From contig NZ_CP020330.1 of the NCBI RefSeq assembly GCF_002043005.1, forward strand, positions 3,180,001 through 3,244,000: a stretch of DNA of 64,000 bases, written 5' to 3'. Positions 1 through 9,994 of this stretch are shown one piece after another (position 1 is the first letter of the stretch; every line of letters begins with the position of its first letter). Source of the stretch: Martelella mediterranea DSM 17316 (GTDB taxonomy: Bacteria; Pseudomonadota; Alphaproteobacteria; Rhizobiales; Rhizobiaceae). A program made the position numbers and the translations under genes. The notes under the pieces were generated by a model. The model had not been told where the DNA came from. It saw only the letters and a program-made list of their open reading frames with translations, and searched no databases.

Positions 1-1
1 C

Positions 2-463
2 CCATGGGTGGTGGAGACGGAAGAGCGCAAGGCGGGCGAGGGGGAGCGGGTGCTCATCCCCTACGCCGATATCATCGAGCATGGCGTCGAAGGCAACGAG
101 CCTGTTGGCGTCGTGCTCGGCCCGTTCGATGACCCGACGCGGCTTGCGCCCTATCTCGACCGGATCACGCTGGTGGCGCTCACCTTCCCGGCCTTCAGCG
201 ACGGAAGGGCATTTTCGCAGGCGACACTGCTGCGCGAGCGGCTTGGCTATACCGGCGAGCTGCGCGCCGTCGGCGACGTGCTGATCGATCCGCTGGTGCA
301 TATGCTGCGCTGCGGCTTCGACAGCTTCGCCGTGACCAACGAGACTGCGATCCGCAGGCTCGGGGAAGGGCGGTTGCCGGCGGTGACGCGCTACTACCAG
401 CCCGCCGCAAAACCCGCCGCCGCGGTGCCCGGTTACAGCTGGCGGCGCCAGGCGGGCGCGTGA
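2..463 (+). CDS. DUF934 family protein (5' end cut by window)
   Basis: The reading frame is open to the window edge, with Pro-Trp codons before the first GTG at 8, so the true start probably lies upstream and about 10-15 residues are missing. The 150 visible residues match the small DUF934 family, which is found beside sulfite reductase (cysI) and cysH in rhizobia and is annotated as an oxidoreductase-associated protein of assimilatory sulfate reduction. Conserved-looking blocks are the VLGPFDDP, FPAFSDGRAFSQA and LRERLGY stretches. The biochemical role is not established. The next gene, fpr, encodes a ferredoxin/flavodoxin reductase that could supply electrons to sulfite reductase, which fits the setting. 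Confidence 0.8.
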   Translation, partial: PWVVETEERKAGEGERVLIPYADIIEHGVEGNEPVGVVLGPFDDPTRLAPYLDRITLVALTFPAFSDGRAFSQATLLRERLGYTGELRAVGDVLIDPLVHMLRCGFDSFAVTNETAIRRLGEGRLPAVTRYYQPAAKPAAAVPGYSWRRQAGA

Positions 464-581
464 AAGCCAAGAATTTCCGGCTGACTTTGCAATTGTCGGC
501 CAGCGGTAGTATTTGAGCGCTGGAGGATATGACCCGCAAGCGGATCGAAGGCGCCGACGAGACAGAATGACAGGACCAGAC

Positions 582-1394
582 ATGAACGTGCAGACCAAAA
601 CCGACGATCTTGCGACTGCGTTGCCCGCCGGGGTTTATGGCGAGACCGTGTTGAGCGTTGAGCATTATACCGACCATCTGTTCCGCTTCACCATGACGCG
701 GCCGGCCGGCTTCCGTTTCCGCTCGGGCGAATTCGCCATGATCGGACTGATGGTCGATGGCAAGCCGATCTACCGCGCCTATTCGATCGCAAGCCCGGCC
801 TGGGCCGATACGCTGGAATTCTTCTCGATCAAGGTTCCGGGCGGCCCGCTGACCCAGCACCTGCAGAAAATCCAGCCCGGCGACACGGTTCTGATGCGCA
901 AGAAGCCGACCGGCACGCTGGTGCTTGATGCGCTGACGCCGGCCAAACGGCTTTATATGTTTTCGACCGGAACCGGGATTGCTCCGTTCGCAAGCCTGAT
1001 CCGCGAGCCGGAAACGTTTGAAAAGTTCGATGAGGTGATCCTGACCCACACCTGCCGCGAGGTGGCCGAGCTGAAATACGGCTTCGACCTGGTGAACGAG
1101 ATCGAGAACGATGAGCTGCTGAGCGAAGTCGTCGGCGACAAACTGCGCCACTACGCCACCGCCACCCGCGAGGACTTCGTGCGCACCGGCCGTATCACCG
1201 ATCTCATCGCCAGTGGCAAGCTGTTCGAGGACCTCGGCGTTCCCGCGCTGAACCCGGAAACGGACCGCGCGATGATCTGCGGCTCGACCGAGATGCTGAA
1301 GGACACCAAGGCCCTGCTGGAAGCCGCCGGCCTGACCGAAGGCGCCAACAACAAACCCTCGCAGTTCGTGATCGAACGGGCTTTTGTGGGGTAG
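582..1394 (+). CDS. fpr: ferredoxin--NADP(+) reductase
   Basis: Product of 270 residues, the usual size for bacterial-type FAD-containing ferredoxin/flavodoxin-NADP reductases, which pass electrons between NADPH and ferredoxin or flavodoxin in the cytosol. The FAD-binding RAYSIASP motif lies near residue 65, the NADP-binding FSTGTGIAPF motif near residue 125, and the C-terminus ends in VIERAFVG, typical of the rhizobial enzyme. The ATG at 582 is preferred because AGGA lies 6 nt before it; in-frame starts at 513 and 567 lack such a site. It follows a sulfite-reduction-associated gene by about 120 nt. Confidence 0.93.
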   Translation: MNVQTKTDDLATALPAGVYGETVLSVEHYTDHLFRFTMTRPAGFRFRSGEFAMIGLMVDGKPIYRAYSIASPAWADTLEFFSIKVPGGPLTQHLQKIQPGDTVLMRKKPTGTLVLDALTPAKRLYMFSTGTGIAPFASLIREPETFEKFDEVILTHTCREVAELKYGFDLVNEIENDELLSEVVGDKLRHYATATREDFVRTGRITDLIASGKLFEDLGVPALNPETDRAMICGSTEMLKDTKALLEAAGLTEGANNKPSQFVIERAFVG

Positions 1395-1473
1395 GGCCGG
1401 CGCGACGTATCCCTCAGTTTGAAACCCGCCAATATTTCATAGCTGTCGAGTTTTCTTGAGGCGTCGCAGCCAT

Positions 1474-1623
1474 CAATCTCTCCCCTTGAGGGAGAGATGC
1501 CCCGACAGGGGCAGAGAGGGGTGAACCCTTTCCGAGAGCACGGCGTTTGCGGCTTTTAGGGCTTGCGCCCTTTACCCCTCTCTGTCGCTTTCGCGACATC
1601 TCCCCCTCAAGGGGGGAGATTTG
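1474..1623. repeat. palindromic repeat, family A copy 1
   Basis: A roughly 150-nt element whose arms are inverted copies: CTCTCCCCTTGAGGGAGAGA near the left end and CCCCCTCAAGGGGGGAGA near the right end, each with an inner hairpin (CCCCGACAGGGG, GTCGCTTTCGCGAC). It sits between two convergent genes (fpr and the MacB-like permease) and may end transcription from both sides. It resembles the mosaic palindromes (RIME-type) known between genes of rhizobia; membership in a named family is inference. Confidence 0.75.
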
Positions 1624-1644
1624 GGCTGAGAGGCCTCGGTTCAC

Positions 1645-2850
1645 TCACTCGAACCGCAGCGCATCGATCGGGCTCAGCCGCGCCGCACGCCGGGCCGGGA
1701 AATAGCCGAAGATCAGGCCGATCAGGGCCGAGAAGCCGAAGGCGCCGGCGATCATCCATGGGTCGATGACGAAGGGCAGGGACAGATACTGCACGGCGGC
1801 ATAGGCAAGGCCGAGGCCGATGACGATGCCGGCCACCCCGCCCGATATCGACAGCACCAGCGCCTCGACGATGAATTGCAGCAGAACCTGCCGCTCCAGT
1901 GCGCCGACCGTAAGCCGCAGGCCGATCTCGCGGGTGCGCTCGGTGACCGACACCAGCATGATATTCATGATGCCGATGCCGCCGACAAGCAGGCTGACGC
2001 CGGCGATCGCAGCCAGCATGCCTGTCAGGTGGCTTTTCGTACCGGAAACGGCGTTGGTGATCTCGGTCATGTCGTTGACCTCGAAGTCGTCCGGCCGGCC
2101 CGGCAGGATATTGCGGCGTTCGCGCAGCAGGTCGCCGACCTCGGCCTTCAGATCCTGCGTGGAAACGCCGTCTTTCGCGGCGAGCACGATGCTTTCGATA
2201 TAGCTGTCGCCTCCGAGGCGGCGCTGGAAGGTGGCGATTGGCATCAGCACGATATCGTCCTGATCGCGGCCCATGCCGGCCTCGCCCTTGGCCCCGAGCG
2301 TGCCGATAACGGCGCAGGAAATATTGCCGACGCGGACATTGCGGCCAACCGGATCGTCATCTGCAAACAGCGTCTGCTTCACCGTCGCGCCGAGAATGCA
2401 GGCAGTATCGCCGGCCGCGACCTCGGCGCCGGCGAAATCGCTGCCGCTTTCAATGGTCCAGTCCTGGGCGTCGAGAAACGCATCGCTGGTGCCGATCACC
2501 ACGGTCTTGCGGTTGTTGCCGCCAGCGACAACGGTCGCATCGGCGATGTTCTGGGGCGCGACGGCGCGCAGGTCCGGTATCTGGTTGCGGAGCGCCGCGA
2601 TATCGCGCTCGGTGAACCCCTTGGCGGCTTCGGAGGCCGCACCCGGCGCGCGCTGGCCGGGCCGCACGAACAGGACATCCGTGCCAAGCCTTGCGATTTC
2701 GGTGCGCACCTGTTCCGCCGTGCCGTTCGCAACCGTCACCATGAGAATCACCGCCGAAACGCCGATGATGACGCCGAGCACGGTGAGGAACGAGCGCAGC
2801 AGGTTGCGCCTGACGGCCCGCAGCGCGAGTTTCAGCATTTCAAGAAACAT
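1645..2850 (-). CDS. MacB-like ABC transporter permease
   Basis: Product of 401 residues. An N-terminal membrane helix (about residues 15-40) is followed by a large periplasmic MacB_PCD domain and three C-terminal helices of an FtsX domain (about 285-390), the topology of MacB/LolCE-type mechanotransmission permeases. The ATP-binding subunit is a separate upstream gene, so this is a split MacB. The ATG at 2850 lies inside the last codons of the ATPase gene and has GGAGG upstream, so translation is probably coupled. With the adaptor and ATPase it would form a tripartite exporter; the substrate (peptide, lipid or drug) cannot be read from sequence. Confidence 0.88.
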   Translation of the reverse strand: MFLEMLKLALRAVRRNLLRSFLTVLGVIIGVSAVILMVTVANGTAEQVRTEIARLGTDVLFVRPGQRAPGAASEAAKGFTERDIAALRNQIPDLRAVAPQNIADATVVAGGNNRKTVVIGTSDAFLDAQDWTIESGSDFAGAEVAAGDTACILGATVKQTLFADDDPVGRNVRVGNISCAVIGTLGAKGEAGMGRDQDDIVLMPIATFQRRLGGDSYIESIVLAAKDGVSTQDLKAEVGDLLRERRNILPGRPDDFEVNDMTEITNAVSGTKSHLTGMLAAIAGVSLLVGGIGIMNIMLVSVTERTREIGLRLTVGALERQVLLQFIVEALVLSISGGVAGIVIGLGLAYAAVQYLSLPFVIDPWMIAGAFGFSALIGLIFGYFPARRAARLSPIDALRFE

Positions 2851-3571
2851 GGTCGTCCTCCCGCCTTTCGCCGCGGCCCGGCCGATAGCTGCCATCGACC
2901 CTGCCATCGAGGAAATGCATGCGCCGGCTGGCATAGCGCGCCACATTTTCATCATGGGTGACCATCACCACGGTGATGCCGATATCGACATTGAGGCTGG
3001 TGACCAGTTCCATGATCTCGTTGCTAGATTTGGTATCGAGATTGCCCGTGGGCTCGTCGGCGAGCAGAACGGCGGGTTCGGTAATCAGCGCGCGGGCAAT
3101 CGCCACGCGCTGCTGCTGGCCGCCGGAAAGCTCCATGGTGCGCTGGTGCAGCCGATCGCCGAGGCCCACCTGATCAAGCGCGTTTTCAGCCCGCTCGCGG
3201 CGCTCGGTGCGGCTGATGCCGCGATAAAGCAGCGGCAGCTCGACATTCTCGATCGCCGAGGAGCGCGGCAGCAGATTGTAGCGCTGGAACACGAAGGCCA
3301 GCAGATGGCGGCGCAGCAGGGTCAGCTTGGGACCGGGCAGTTCGGTCGTGTCGACGCCCTGGAAGAAGAACTGGCCGCTGGTCGGCCGGTCGAGCCAGCC
3401 GAGAATGTTCATCGCCGTTGACTTGCCGGAGCCTGACGGCCCCATAATCGAGAGGAACTCGCCGGCCTCAATCGAGAAATCAACGCCGTTCAGGGCCGCG
3501 ATTTCCGCTTCGCCGGAGCCGTAGATCCGCGAGACCTTGCGAAATTCGATAAGGGGAGGAGCCGCGTTCAT
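2840..3571 (-). CDS. MacB-like ABC transporter ATP-binding protein
   Basis: Product of 243 residues with all motifs of an active ABC ATPase of the LolD/MacB type: Walker A GPSGSGKST near residue 44, signature LSGGQQQRVAIARAL near 148, Walker B LLADEPTGNLD, and the H-loop in VMVTHD. It starts one base after the stop of the adaptor gene and overlaps the permease start by 11 nt, so the three genes form one translationally coupled operon read adaptor, ATPase, permease. It would power export by the permease in the inner membrane. Confidence 0.92.
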   Translation of the reverse strand: MNAAPPLIEFRKVSRIYGSGEAEIAALNGVDFSIEAGEFLSIMGPSGSGKSTAMNILGWLDRPTSGQFFFQGVDTTELPGPKLTLLRRHLLAFVFQRYNLLPRSSAIENVELPLLYRGISRTERRERAENALDQVGLGDRLHQRTMELSGGQQQRVAIARALITEPAVLLADEPTGNLDTKSSNEIMELVTSLNVDIGITVVMVTHDENVARYASRRMHFLDGRVDGSYRPGRGERREDDHVS

Positions 3572-3572
3572 A

Positions 3573-4814
3573 TCATCGAACCTCCCGGCCGTTGCCCGTG
3601 ACCACCATGTCGCCAACGCGCAGATCGCCGTTCACGACGGCGGTATAGCGGCCATCGCTGGCGCCGACCGTGATCGGAACCGGCAGCGGTTCACCGTTTC
3701 GAAGCAGCCAGGCGGTGCGCTCGTCGCCCGAAGAGGTCGGCGCATCGACGCCGGCCGGCACGAAGCGCAGTGCCGCGGTCGGCACCAGGATCACGTCCTC
3801 GGATTCGCTGACCAGAATATCGGCCGTCGCTGTCATGCCCTGGCGCAGCAGGCGCTCGGAATTGTCGACCAGAAGCACCGCCTTGTAGGTCACGACATCG
3901 CTGTTGAGCTCCGAGGCATAGCGGATCGAGGCGATCTCGGCCGGGAAACGCTTGTCGGGAAAGGCCTCCACGGTGAAGCTTGCCTTCTGACCGGGCTCGA
4001 CCTTGCCGACATCGGCCTCGTCGATATCGACGCGCAGCTCCATCTGGCCGAGATCGCCGGCGATGACGAAGAGAGTAGGGGCCTCCAGCGAGGTCGTGAA
4101 GGTCTGGCCGACATCGACATTGCGGTAAAGCACGACGCCGTCGATCGGCGAACGGATCGTCGCCTTGCTGAGCCGCAGTTCCGCCAGCGCCAGCTCGGCT
4201 TTGGCGACATCGAGTCGCGCCTCCGCGCTCTGCTGGTCGGCGACGGCCGCCGCATAGGCAAATTGCGCGTCCTCGAAATCCTGGCGCGGCGCGACATTGC
4301 GCTTTGCCAGGGTTTCGGCGCGATCCATGGTCGCCTTGGCGGATTCGACGTCGGAGACGCTCGACGCGACATCAGCGCCGGCGGCGGCGAGCTTGGCCTT
4401 GGCGCTCAATATGTCGGCCGTCAGTTCGTCGGTCTCGAGTTCGAGCAGCACGTCGCCGGCCTTGACCTCGCTGTTGAAATCCACAAGCACATCCTTCACC
4501 GTACCGGAAAGCTCGCTCGAAATCTCGACGCGGTTGATCGGCTCGATCGCGCCGGTGGCGCGCACGGTGATGTTCATCGGTCCGCGGATCACCTCGGCGG
4601 TTTTGTAGCCGGGCCGGGCCGCGACCAGTTGCAGGTCGCCGCTCTGGTAGAAGCGGTAGCCGCCATAGCCCGCGGCAATGAGGACGATGACGAGCGCCAG
4701 CCAGCCCCAGGGGAAGCGCCGGCGCGGCTTGTTCTCGCCGAGAATCGCCATGATATCGGGAACGGGAGGCCGCGCATGGCCTTCCTGTTCATCGCGCCTT
4801 CCGTGCGAGGACAT
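3573..4814 (-). CDS. HlyD/MacA-family periplasmic adaptor subunit
   Basis: Product of 413 residues. One membrane anchor (about residues 36-56) follows a cytoplasmic N-terminus of unusual length, then a barrel-sandwich domain, an alpha-helical hairpin rich in Ala/Glu/Lys (about 120-205) and a beta-barrel region, as in membrane fusion proteins that link inner-membrane transporters to a TolC-like channel. The ATG at 4814 has AGGAGA 7 nt upstream, so the long N-terminus is probably real; an internal ATG at 4751 would remove 21 residues. First gene of the MacAB-like operon. No tolC-like gene lies nearby. Confidence 0.88.
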   Translation of the reverse strand: MSSHGRRDEQEGHARPPVPDIMAILGENKPRRRFPWGWLALVIVLIAAGYGGYRFYQSGDLQLVAARPGYKTAEVIRGPMNITVRATGAIEPINRVEISSELSGTVKDVLVDFNSEVKAGDVLLELETDELTADILSAKAKLAAAGADVASSVSDVESAKATMDRAETLAKRNVAPRQDFEDAQFAYAAAVADQQSAEARLDVAKAELALAELRLSKATIRSPIDGVVLYRNVDVGQTFTTSLEAPTLFVIAGDLGQMELRVDIDEADVGKVEPGQKASFTVEAFPDKRFPAEIASIRYASELNSDVVTYKAVLLVDNSERLLRQGMTATADILVSESEDVILVPTAALRFVPAGVDAPTSSGDERTAWLLRNGEPLPVPITVGASDGRYTAVVNGDLRVGDMVVTGNGREVR

Positions 4815-5040
4815 CGGGAATTCTCCTGTCTGTACGCCTTACGATTTGCCGGCGACTATGGCGAGGAACCGGCGGCCATGCAAGCATTGCCGCGGATTAA
4901 ACCGGGCGCTACATCATTGCCGCACACATCTTTGCGCGGAACCCGAAAACATGCGTATCGCGCGAGCGTGTTGCCGGTGTTGGCGTCCGGCGAATCATGC
5001 TAGTTTCACGCGAAAATCAGACGGATTTGGGAGATTCCTG

Positions 5041-5565
5041 GTGAAACCTCGTCACATCGCAGCCGGCATCGTTTCGGCGTTTCTTTTCGGCGCAGCCGCA
5101 AGCCCGGCAATTTCGGCCTTGCCGGAGGGCGCAAGCTCGCTCAACGAAACCTATCAGGACTGGCGCGTCACCTGCATTTCCAACGAAGGCGTCGACCGCT
5201 GCGCGATGATCCATAATCAGGTGGCAAAGGATAGCGGCCAGCGGGTGATGACGGTCGAGCTGTCGGTGACGCCGGACGACAAAATCCAGGGCGTGGTAAT
5301 CATGCCGTTCGGCCTGGCGCTGGCCCAGGGCGTGACGCTGACGATCGATGATGCGACCGAAGGAAAGACATTCGGCTTTTCGACATGTCTTCCGCAGGGC
5401 TGCCTCGTGCCCGTCGAATTCGATGCGGCAATGGCCGAGCGGATGAAGAATGGCGGCTCGCTGAATATCATCGCTCAGCCGATCGACGGGAGCGAAAAGC
5501 TCAGCATCGGCGCTTCGCTGAAAGGTTTCACGGCGGCGCACAAGCGGCTGATGGAACTGCGTTAA
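5041..5565 (+). CDS. IalB-family secreted protein
   Basis: Product of 174 residues from a GTG start preceded by GGGAG. Residues 1-25 form a signal peptide ending near Ser-Ala-Leu-Pro. The mature part carries the Trp-x-Val-x-Cys ... Cys pattern (DWRVTC, DRCAMIHNQ) and a second Cys pair (CLPQGC) typical of the invasion-associated locus B domain first named in Bartonella. In free-living rhizobia the family is widespread and its function is unknown, so the name does not imply virulence. A second member lies at 23092-23736. Confidence 0.85.
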   Translation: MKPRHIAAGIVSAFLFGAAASPAISALPEGASSLNETYQDWRVTCISNEGVDRCAMIHNQVAKDSGQRVMTVELSVTPDDKIQGVVIMPFGLALAQGVTLTIDDATEGKTFGFSTCLPQGCLVPVEFDAAMAERMKNGGSLNIIAQPIDGSEKLSIGASLKGFTAAHKRLMELR

Positions 5566-5738
5566 ACGCAATTCGTCAGCGAGAAAATATCAGCACCGGC
5601 GACAATGGAGTTTTGTTGCCGGCGATATCAGAAAGTTCCATAATCCACATTATGTGATCTTTGTTATAGTGACCCCGCCGGGCACTGTTCCCTGCGGAAC
5701 ACATAGAAACAATCTGCGAAACTGTCTGCGTATCTCTC

Positions 5739-6278
5739 ATGCATAGTCTGGAATCTCTCGGGACGCGTATCGTCGTCCTCGGCCCCTCCAATGCGGGTAA
5801 GTCGACCCTGGCCGTCGCTTTGTCCAGAAAGCTGGATATCGAGGCGATCCACCTGGATCAGTTCCAGCACCTACCCAACACCGACTGGAAACCGCGCCCC
5901 GAGGCCGAGTTCGCGAGACTGCACGATGACGCCATCATGGGCGAGCACTGGGTCATGGACGGCAATTACAGCCGGTTGATGCCGCAGCGCCTTGCGCGCG
6001 CGACCGGCGCGATCCTCATTACATCCAGCCGCTGGCGCCGGCTGGCGCGCTATATCAGGCGAACCACGGTCAATCGCGCCGCACGCGCCGGCCATCTGGA
6101 AGGCGCGCAGGACAGCATCAAATGGGATATGATCGACTGGATCCTGTTCAAGACCCAAAACAGCGCGACCAAATACGCCGAGGCCTTACGCCGCTCCGGT
6201 TTGCCGACAGTCGAATGCCACAGTGAAAAGGCGCTTGACGAGCTTTACCGGCGCTGGGAGTTGCCGCCGGTCAGATAG
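5739..6278 (+). CDS. P-loop NTPase, adenylate kinase-like (topology-modulation/FlaR type)
   Basis: Product of 179 residues with Walker [10 protein letters not shown] at residues 15-23, then HLDQ and a WVMDGNYSR block, the pattern of small P-loop proteins annotated as AAA family ATPase or DNA topology modulation protein. These resemble nucleoside monophosphate kinases, and their real substrate is not known. No Shine-Dalgarno is obvious before the ATG. The gene runs convergent to tgt and its last 8 nt overlap the end of tgt. Confidence 0.8.
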   Translation: MHSLESLGTRIVVLGPSNAGKSTLAVALSRKLDIEAIHLDQFQHLPNTDWKPRPEAEFARLHDDAIMGEHWVMDGNYSRLMPQRLARATGAILITSSRWRRLARYIRRTTVNRAARAGHLEGAQDSIKWDMIDWILFKTQNSATKYAEALRRSGLPTVECHSEKALDELYRRWELPPVR

Positions 6279-7404
6279 CGGCGACATCGCCCCTCGCCCA
6301 GCCTTCCTGGGTTTCCGCGACGAAATCGTCGTAGCGTCCCTCTGCAATGGCCTTGCGAATGCCCTGCATGAGCTGCTGGTAATAATGCAGATTGTTCCAG
6401 GTCAGCAACATGCCGCCAAGCGACTCGTTGGAGCGCACCAGATGGTGCAGATAGGCGCGTGAGTAGTCGCGGGTCGCGGGGCAATCGCTTTCCTCGTCCA
6501 GCGGGCGCAGGTCCTCTGCGTGGCGGGCGTTGCGCAGGTTGACCTTGCCGCGCCTTGTGAAGGCGAGACCGTGGCGCCCTGCCCTTGTCGGCATCACGCA
6601 GTCGAACATGTCGATGCCGCGCGCCACCGATTTCAGGATATCGTCCGGGGTGCCGACGCCCATCAGATAGCGCGGCTTTTCCGCCGGCAGTTCCGGCAGC
6701 GTCGTCTCCAGCATCGCCAGCATGACGTCCTGCGGCTCGCCGACGGCGAGCCCGCCGACGGCATAGCCCTTGAGATCGAGATCGGCGAGGCCGCGCGCGG
6801 AGCGGATGCGCAGGTCGGGAATGTCGCCGCCCTGGACGATGCCGAACATCGCCTTGCCGGGCTGGTCACCAAAGGCTTCCCGGCAGCGCTCGGCCCAGGC
6901 AAGCGACATCTCTGTGGATTTTTCGATTTCGGCACGTTCGGCGGGAAGCCGGACGCATTCGTCGAGCTGCATCTGGATGTCGGAGCCCAGCAGTCCCTGG
7001 ATCTCGATCGAACGTTCCGGGCTCATATGGTGGACACTACCGTCGATATGGGACTTGAAGGTCACGCCGTTGTTCTCGTCGATTTCACGCAGTGCTGCCA
7101 GCGACATCACCTGAAACCCGCCGGAATCCGTCAGGATCGGATGCGGCCAGCGGATCAGCGAATGCAGACCGCCCAGCCTTGCCACGCGCTCCGCGCCCGG
7201 GCGCAGCATCAGATGATAGGTGTTGCCGAGGATGATATCGGCGCCGAGATCGCGCACCTGGTCGAGATACATCGCCTTGACCGTGCCGGCGGTTCCAACC
7301 GGCATGAAGGCCGGCGTGCGGATTTCGCCGCGCGGCATGGTGATCGCGCCAAGCCGGGCATTGCCGTCGGTGGCCTTCAGGGTGAACCGGAAGTCTTCGC
7401 TCAT
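6271..7404 (-). CDS. tgt: tRNA-guanine transglycosylase
   Basis: Product of 377 residues, full length for bacterial TGT, which swaps guanine-34 for preQ1 in tRNAs for Asp, Asn, His and Tyr. The [14 protein letters not shown] and DCVMPTR motifs are present, including the catalytic Asp pair. The usual C-terminal zinc site is not: where the family normally has C-x-C-x2-C before YSRAYLHH, this protein reads SDCPATRD (one Cys), and the downstream His of the TIHNL region is Asn (TWNNL). It overlaps queA by ATGA, so the two queuosine genes are coupled. Confidence 0.95.
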   Translation of the reverse strand: MSEDFRFTLKATDGNARLGAITMPRGEIRTPAFMPVGTAGTVKAMYLDQVRDLGADIILGNTYHLMLRPGAERVARLGGLHSLIRWPHPILTDSGGFQVMSLAALREIDENNGVTFKSHIDGSVHHMSPERSIEIQGLLGSDIQMQLDECVRLPAERAEIEKSTEMSLAWAERCREAFGDQPGKAMFGIVQGGDIPDLRIRSARGLADLDLKGYAVGGLAVGEPQDVMLAMLETTLPELPAEKPRYLMGVGTPDDILKSVARGIDMFDCVMPTRAGRHGLAFTRRGKVNLRNARHAEDLRPLDEESDCPATRDYSRAYLHHLVRSNESLGGMLLTWNNLHYYQQLMQGIRKAIAEGRYDDFVAETQEGWARGDVAAI

Positions 7405-8471
7405 CTGTCTTTCCTGAACAGCAGGCTGGAATCGCCGTAGGAATAAAATCTGTAGCCGGTTTCGATCGCATGGGCATAGGCCGCGCGCATGGTCTCAAGG
7501 CCGGAAAAGGCCGAGACCAGCATGAACAGCGTCGATTTCGGCAAGTGGAAATTGGTCATCAGTATATCGACGGCCCGGAAATGATAGCCGGGCGTGATGA
7601 AGATGCCGGTCTCGCCCTCCCACGGCGCGATCCGGCCATCCTCGGTGGCGGCACTCTCCAGCAACCGCAGCGAGGTGGTGCCGACGGAGACGATCCGCCC
7701 GCCCCGAGCCTTGACCGCGTTCAGCGCCGCGGCCGTTTCGGCCGAAACGATGCCGCGCTCGAAATGCATCACATGGTCGTCGGTGTCATCGGCCTTGACC
7801 GGCAGGAAGGTGCCGGCGCCGACGTGGAGCGTGACGAAATGGCGTTCGATGCCGGCCTGTTCCAGCGCCTGCATCAGGCGCGGCGTGAAGTGCAGGCCGG
7901 CCGTGGGCGCGGCAACCGCGCCGTTTTCACGGGCGTAGATGGTCTGGTAATCGTCGCGATCCTTGCCGTCCTCGGCGCGCTTGGAGGCGATATAGGGAGG
8001 CAGCGGCACGTGCCCGACGCGCATCATCGCCTCATCAAGCACGCCGCCGTGGGCGTCGAATGTCAGCACCACCTCGCCGCCGTCCCGCTTTTCGTCGACC
8101 GTCGCGACAAGCGTCGTCGCGCCATCGGCGGAAACGAAACGCAGCACATCGCCAAGCTTGATGCGCTTGCCCGGCCGGGCAAAGGCATGCCAGAGATTGT
8201 CAGCCTTCCTGAGGTGCAACGTCGCCGACACCGGCACCTCCTCGCCGCCCTCGCGCAGCCGAACGCCCTCAAGTTGCGCCGGGATTACCTTTGTGTCGTT
8301 GAACACCAGCGCATCGCCCGGCCGCAGGAAGGTCGGGAGTTCGGAGACGACATGATCGCCTAGCCCCTCGCCCGGCCGCACCACCAGCAGACGCGCGCTG
8401 TCGCGCGGGCTCGCGGGCCGCAAGGCGATATTCTCGTCCGGCAGGTCGAAATCGAAGAGGTCTACGCGCAT
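7401..8471 (-). CDS. queA: S-adenosylmethionine:tRNA ribosyltransferase-isomerase
   Basis: Product of 356 residues, the normal length for QueA, which transfers the ribose of SAM to preQ1 in tRNA to give epoxyqueuosine, the step after Tgt. Family landmarks visible are [14 protein letters not shown] at the N-terminus, [24 protein letters not shown], and [12 protein letters not shown]. It is directly upstream of tgt with a 4-nt overlap. The 5' side is a family A repeat, so its transcript either starts just upstream or passes through that repeat from ppiB. Confidence 0.96.
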   Translation of the reverse strand: MRVDLFDFDLPDENIALRPASPRDSARLLVVRPGEGLGDHVVSELPTFLRPGDALVFNDTKVIPAQLEGVRLREGGEEVPVSATLHLRKADNLWHAFARPGKRIKLGDVLRFVSADGATTLVATVDEKRDGGEVVLTFDAHGGVLDEAMMRVGHVPLPPYIASKRAEDGKDRDDYQTIYARENGAVAAPTAGLHFTPRLMQALEQAGIERHFVTLHVGAGTFLPVKADDTDDHVMHFERGIVSAETAAALNAVKARGGRIVSVGTTSLRLLESAATEDGRIAPWEGETGIFITPGYHFRAVDILMTNFHLPKSTLFMLVSAFSGLETMRAAYAHAIETGYRFYSYGDSSLLFRKDR

Positions 8472-8546
8472 TGTATCAGGACATTTCTCAAATTCGAAAA
8501 CCCGCCGGCCTTGGCCGGACGGGTCTGTTGGTTGCGCTCTGTGCCC

Positions 8547-8806
8547 AATAATCCCCCCTTGAGGGCAGGGCTATCGCATATGGTCTCCCCGCACAGCCCC
8601 CTAATCTTCTCGCCCCGGAGGGGAGAGATGTCGCGACAGCGACAGTGAGGGGGGAGCCTATCACCGCGAGCGCTCTCACGATCTGAAGCACCGCACCACC
8701 CTCACTGCCCCTTTCGGGGCATCTCTCCCGCCAGCGGGAGAGAGTATTGGGAGCAAGCTGCTACGCCATATGTGATGGCCCTGCCCCTCAAGGGGGGAGA
8801 TTGATA
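8547..8806. repeat. palindromic repeat, family A copy 2 (composite)
   Basis: About 260 nt that fill the gap between ppiB and queA. The outer arms are inverted repeats of about 38 nt (CCCCCCTTGAGGGCAGGGC at left, its near complement ending in AAGGGGGGAGATTG at right). Between them lie smaller palindromes around CCCCGGAGGGG, GTCGCGACAGCGAC and CTCTCCCGCCAGCGGGAGAG. The inner 178 nt (8590-8767) are nearly identical, and equal in length, to 27087-27264 inside a methyltransferase gene. No gene is seen in the stretch. Confidence 0.85.
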
Positions 8807-8830
8807 AGAGAGCGTCGCCCTCTTCCCGCA

Positions 8831-9340
8831 TCAAACGTCCGCTGCAACTTTCATCGAGATGATGTGGTCGGGATTGCGGACCGGCTCGCCCTTTTCGAAC
8901 TTGTCGACGGCGTCCATGCCTTCGATCACCTGGCCCCAGACCGAATACTGCTTGTCGAGCCACGGGGCGTCGGTGAAGCAGATGAAGAACTGCGAGTTGG
9001 CAGAGTTCGGGTTCTGCGAACGCGCCATCGAGCAGGTGCCGCGCACATGCCGGGTGGCGGAGAATTCGGCCGGAAGGTCGGGCTTCTTCGATGCGCCCGT
9101 GCCTGCGCGGCCCGGGTTGAACTTGTCCGAGGTCTTGTTGCCGTGCTCGACATCGCCGCCCTGGGCCATGAAATCGGCGATCACGCGATGAAAGACGACG
9201 CCGTCATAGGCGCCCTCGCGCACCAGTTCGCGGATGCGGTCGACATGTTTGGGGGCGACGTTCGGAAACGCCTCGATCACCACCTTGCCCTTGGTCGTTT
9301 CCATGATGAAGGTGTTTTCCGGGTCCTTGATTTCGGCCAT
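8831..9340 (-). CDS. ppiB: cytosolic peptidyl-prolyl cis-trans isomerase (cyclophilin)
   Basis: Product of 169 residues without a signal peptide. Cyclophilin core motifs are visible: VVFHRVI, FMAQGGD, GTCSMARSQNPNSANSQFFI and WGQVIEGMD, including the catalytic Arg and the Gln/Phe substrate-pocket residues. It speeds proline isomerisation during protein folding in the cytoplasm. Two adjacent ATGs exist at 9343 and 9340; AGGAG favours the second. It follows the periplasmic paralogue at 9398-9961, with a strong hairpin between them. Confidence 0.93.
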   Translation of the reverse strand: MAEIKDPENTFIMETTKGKVVIEAFPNVAPKHVDRIRELVREGAYDGVVFHRVIADFMAQGGDVEHGNKTSDKFNPGRAGTGASKKPDLPAEFSATRHVRGTCSMARSQNPNSANSQFFICFTDAPWLDKQYSVWGQVIEGMDAVDKFEKGEPVRNPDHIISMKVAADV

Positions 9341-9362
9341 CATTTTCTCCTGTGGCGGTTTG

Positions 9363-9389
9363 CCCGCCCTGCCGGTCCGGCAAGGCGGG
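9363..9389. other. intergenic hairpin between the two cyclophilin genes
   Basis: Two 13-nt arms (CCCGCCCTGCCGG and CCGGCAAGGCGGG) pair at 12 of 13 positions with a single central base. No U-tract follows on either strand, so it is more likely an RNA-stabilising or processing hairpin, or an attenuator, than a terminator. Confidence 0.5.
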
Positions 9390-9397
9390 TTCAAAAC

Positions 9398-9961
<564 letters not shown>

Positions 9962-9994
9962 GTCGTTCTCCTTGAAAAAGGTTTCCTCACCGGG

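Noticed and set aside
2840..4814. Macrolide resistance (MacAB) as a functional claim
   Set aside because: Family membership is clear, but the exporter group handles many substrates; drug specificity cannot be inferred.
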